Shown piece after piece: positions 5,971-8,007 of a stretch of 8,007 bases of DNA; position 1 is the stretch's first letter, and each line of letters begins with the position of its first letter. The DNA comes from Verrucomicrobiota bacterium. GTDB lineage: Bacteria; Verrucomicrobiota; Verrucomicrobiia; Chthoniobacterales; JAFAMB01. The position numbers and the translations under genes are program-made. Location: contig JAFAJU010000105.1 in the NCBI GenBank assembly GCA_019236035.1, positions 1 through 8,007 on the forward strand, given 5' to 3'. The notes under the pieces were generated by a model. The model was not told the DNA's origin. It worked only from the letters and a program-made list of their open reading frames with translations, and searched no databases.

Positions 5971-6197
5971 GGAAGGGCTCAGAGGAGGGCCCGAGGGCAC
6001 AGAGGCTGGATTTTACCACAGAGGCACGGAGTACACGGAGTCCAGACATTGGTTTAGAGTGGGTGGACGAAACGGTCTGCAGCAAGCGACCTGACGACCG
6101 GGCCAACGCCCTTCCCCATTTGATAACCTCCGTGTACTCTGAGTCTCTGTGGTAAAATCCAGCCTCTGTGCCCTCGGGCCCTCCTCTGAGCTCTTCC
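5971..6197. repeat. Large imperfect inverted repeat (70-base arms) with CACAGAGGCACGGAG core
   Basis: Arms 5971-6040 and 6128-6197 are reverse complements with about four mismatches in 70; three cluster near the loop end and one lies near the outer end. The 87-base loop has no recognisable gene. The core TTTTACCACAGAGGCACGGAG belongs to a repeat type I know from many Verrucomicrobiota and other environmental genomes. It begins 20 bases after the alcohol dehydrogenase stop and ends 43 bases before the next ATG, so any joint transcript would carry a very stable hairpin. Confidence 0.88.
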
Positions 6198-6240
6198 TTA
6201 ATCGAAGATTCGGGTTAGATTTGGACATCCCTTTCAAACT

Positions 6241-7785
6241 ATGACGACGATCATCAACCCGTTTGAGCGTTTGGCGCCGAGCGATGGCTCAGCCAATATC
6301 CACCATTTTATCAACGGTCAGCTCCGGGCCGGAAAATCCGGGCGCTACGGGGAGGTCAATAATCCAGCTCAGGGCAGCGTTTCCGGTCGGCTTGCCTTCG
6401 CAACGAAGGCCGAGGTCGATGAGGCGGTGTCAGCGGCAGCCAAAGCATTCCCAGCCTGGTCGCACTCACCGGCGGTCCGGCGAGCGCGAATCTTATTCCG
6501 GTTCCGCGAACTGGTCGAACGCGAAAAGCAACGGCTGGCTACGCTCATCAGTGCCGAGCATGGCAAAGTTCTGGATGATGCCAAAGGTGAGTTGATCCGA
6601 GGCCTTGAAGTCGTCGAGTTTGCGTGCGGTATTCCACAGTTGTTGAAGGGTGAATTTTCGGAGCAAGTCAGCACCGATGTAGACAGTTTCTCGTTTCGGC
6701 AGCCTCTCGGAGTCGTCGCCGGGATTACCCCTTTCAATTTTCCGGCCATGGTCCCGATGTGGATGTTCCCGATCGCGGTCGCGTGCGGCAATACCTTTGT
6801 TTTGAAACCGAGCGAGAAGGATCCGAGCACGAGTGTCGAACTCGCCCGATTGCTGAGCGAGGCCGGGCTACCGGATGGGGTTCTTAACGTTATCCATGGA
6901 GACAAGGAAACGGTGGATGCACTCCTGGATCATCCGGAAATTCAAGCCGTAAGTTTTGTCGGTTCGACGCCGGTAGCCGAGTACGTGTATCGTCGTGGGA
7001 CAGCAGCCGGCAAACGGACGCAAGCGCTTGGTGGTGCAAAAAATCATATGGTCGTGTTGCCGGATGCGGATGTCGGGCAAGCGGCGGATGCATTGATCGG
7101 AGCCGCCTATGGCTCTGCGGGCGAGCGTTGCATGGCGGTTTCGGTTGCGATTGCGGTCGGCGACCGTTTGGGCGATCGCCTGGTCGAAGAACTAATTCCT
7201 AAAGTGGCGGCGCTTAAGGTCGGGCCGGGCGATTTCGCCGACGTGGAGATGGGGCCTTTGGTGACCAAGGCGCATCTGGAGCGGGTACGCTCCTATGTCG
7301 ACCTCGGCGTCAAGGAGGGTGCCACTCTGGTTGTCGACGGGCGAGACCTAACGCCGCCCGGCGTTGAGGAGGCCTTTTTCATCGGAGGTTGTCTTTTCGA
7401 CAACGTCAGGCCTGGCATGCGGATTTATCGTGAGGAGATTTTTGGCCCTGTTCTTTGTGTCGTACGCGTCAATGATACCGGTGAAGCCCTGAAGCTTGTG
7501 AATGGGCACGAATACGGAAACGGTGCCGCGATTTTCACCCGCGACGGTGCAGCCGCCAGGGCGTTTGTTGAGCAGGTTAAAGTTGGAATGGTTGGGGTAA
7601 ATGTACCGATTCCTGTGCCAATGGCGTTCCATTCCTTTGGCGGTTGGAAGCGATCGATCTTTGGAGATCATTACATTCATGGACCTGAGGGCGTAAGGTT
7701 CTACACAAGATTAAAAACAGTTACCAGCCGGTGGCCGGGTGCTTTTGTTCCGGGCGCAGAGTTCGTCATGCCCACGGCGAAGTAA
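6241..7785 (+). CDS. mmsA: CoA-acylating methylmalonate-semialdehyde dehydrogenase
   Basis: This enzyme oxidises methylmalonate semialdehyde or malonate semialdehyde with NAD+ and CoA, releasing CO2 and giving propionyl-CoA or acetyl-CoA; it serves valine, inositol and beta-alanine breakdown in the cytoplasm. At 514 residues it is of normal length. Visible motifs are TPFNFPAMVP with Asn166, the cofactor segment VLKPSEKDPST (187-197), FVGSTPVAEYVY (239-250), the subfamily-specific GGAKNHMVVLPDAD (264-277), the nucleophile Cys297 preceded by Arg296 in GSAGERCMA, and EEIFGPVLCVV (398-408). GGAKNH replaces the general-base glutamate motif ELGGK of ordinary aldehyde dehydrogenases, which is typical of the CoA-dependent branch. 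Arg120 in IRGLEVVEFACG probably corresponds to the carboxylate-binding arginine. The ATG at 6241 gives a natural N-terminus but has no strong ribosome binding site. Confidence 0.95.
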   Translation: MTTIINPFERLAPSDGSANIHHFINGQLRAGKSGRYGEVNNPAQGSVSGRLAFATKAEVDEAVSAAAKAFPAWSHSPAVRRARILFRFRELVEREKQRLATLISAEHGKVLDDAKGELIRGLEVVEFACGIPQLLKGEFSEQVSTDVDSFSFRQPLGVVAGITPFNFPAMVPMWMFPIAVACGNTFVLKPSEKDPSTSVELARLLSEAGLPDGVLNVIHGDKETVDALLDHPEIQAVSFVGSTPVAEYVYRRGTAAGKRTQALGGAKNHMVVLPDADVGQAADALIGAAYGSAGERCMAVSVAIAVGDRLGDRLVEELIPKVAALKVGPGDFADVEMGPLVTKAHLERVRSYVDLGVKEGATLVVDGRDLTPPGVEEAFFIGGCLFDNVRPGMRIYREEIFGPVLCVVRVNDTGEALKLVNGHEYGNGAAIFTRDGAAARAFVEQVKVGMVGVNVPIPVPMAFHSFGGWKRSIFGDHYIHGPEGVRFYTRLKTVTSRWPGAFVPGAEFVMPTAK

Positions 7786-7793
7786 TTTTAGGG

Positions 7794-7850
7794 GTCAGGA
7801 AATTCAGGAGTTCAGGAGTTGCAGCAGTTCAGGAGTCAGGAGTTCAGGAG
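7794..7850. repeat. TTCAGGAG octamer tandem repeat
   Basis: Starting nine bases after the dehydrogenase stop, the units are TCAGGAAA, TTCAGGAG, TTCAGGAG, TTGCAGCAG, TTCAGGAG, TCAGGAG and TTCAGGAG. Most are eight bases, with small insertions and deletions. The stretch TCAGGAGTTGCAG (7812-7824) recurs in inverted orientation as the last 13 bases of the window (7995-8007), which suggests an opposite-facing array beyond the edge. Confidence 0.75.
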
Positions 7851-8007
7851 GGGCATGGCTGCAGCTGAACAATACCAGTGAGCACTCTTTCAGCGAACCT
7901 GAAACAAAAACGGGACATATCTCAAAGGGCCTGAACGCCTGATGCGAATCAAATATGGCGGCTACGTTACCGAGCACCCCGTCTCGGGCGAATTCTGCAA
8001 CTCCTGA
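7851..8007. other. Window-edge stretch without a supportable gene
   Basis: Apart from the terminal 13-base inverted copy of the octamer-array sequence, I see nothing definite. A 21-codon frame (7942-8007, MRIKYGGYVTEHP at its start) has AAAGGG 12 bases upstream, but its stop falls in the repeat. If the array sequences at 7812 and 7995 are partners, this stretch is the loop of a larger inverted-repeat element. Confidence 0.4.

Noticed and set aside
6013..6237. Minus-strand open frame of 74 codons
   Set aside because: It is a translation of the large inverted repeat and its loop.
7739..7942. Plus-strand open frame overlapping the dehydrogenase end
   Set aside because: It is the out-of-frame reading of the dehydrogenase end plus the octamer array, giving serine-rich low-complexity sequence.
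7942..8007. 21-codon open frame that might be a leader peptide or a gene start
   Set aside because: Its stop is inside the inverted copy of the octamer-array sequence, the AAAGGG is too far away, and no family is recognisable.

Overview
This 8-kb window looks like a stretch of a soil-type Verrucomicrobiota chromosome, or a related environmental lineage. That assignment is an inference. It rests on the types of intergenic repeat, which I recognise as common in those genomes: GC-rich hairpins around a GGCTCGGGCGGAGCC core, the CACAGAGGCACGGAG family and AGTTC-cored octamer arrays. Short, loosely spaced genes on both strands fit the same picture. There is no rRNA, tRNA, CRISPR array, transposase or phage gene.

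Left part (1-1650): the C-terminal end of a glutathionyl-hydroquinone reductase (+) enters from the left and overlaps tail-to-tail with a small helical protein (-). A nested palindromic repeat follows. Next come a two-helix membrane protein (+), which has a good ribosome binding site and a possible DtxR-like box, and a small tail-anchored membrane protein (-).

Middle part (1650-4600): about 315 bases without a gene but with several perfect short stem-loops lead into a doubtful small ORF (-). After it come a DUF1772/anthrone-oxygenase-like four-helix membrane protein (-), a perfect 38-bp inverted repeat, a PcaD-like alpha/beta hydrolase (-) and an unrecognised soluble 172-residue protein (-). 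The minus-strand genes are separated by 200-300 bases and do not form a tight operon.

Right part (4600-8007): an iron-containing alcohol dehydrogenase and a CoA-acylating methylmalonate-semialdehyde dehydrogenase lie in tandem on the plus strand. Together they could take a 3-hydroxy acid (such as 3-hydroxypropionate) or a related alcohol to a semialdehyde, and then to acetyl-CoA or propionyl-CoA plus CO2. The two genes are split by a roughly 70-bp-arm imperfect inverted repeat and flanked on both sides by octamer tandem repeats with an AGTTC core. The right-hand array may be one arm of another inverted-repeat element that runs off the window.

I see no convincing new multi-gene system. The most unusual content is the density and variety of non-coding palindromic elements. 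Next in interest are the pairing of the two dehydrogenases and a few unrecognised small genes.
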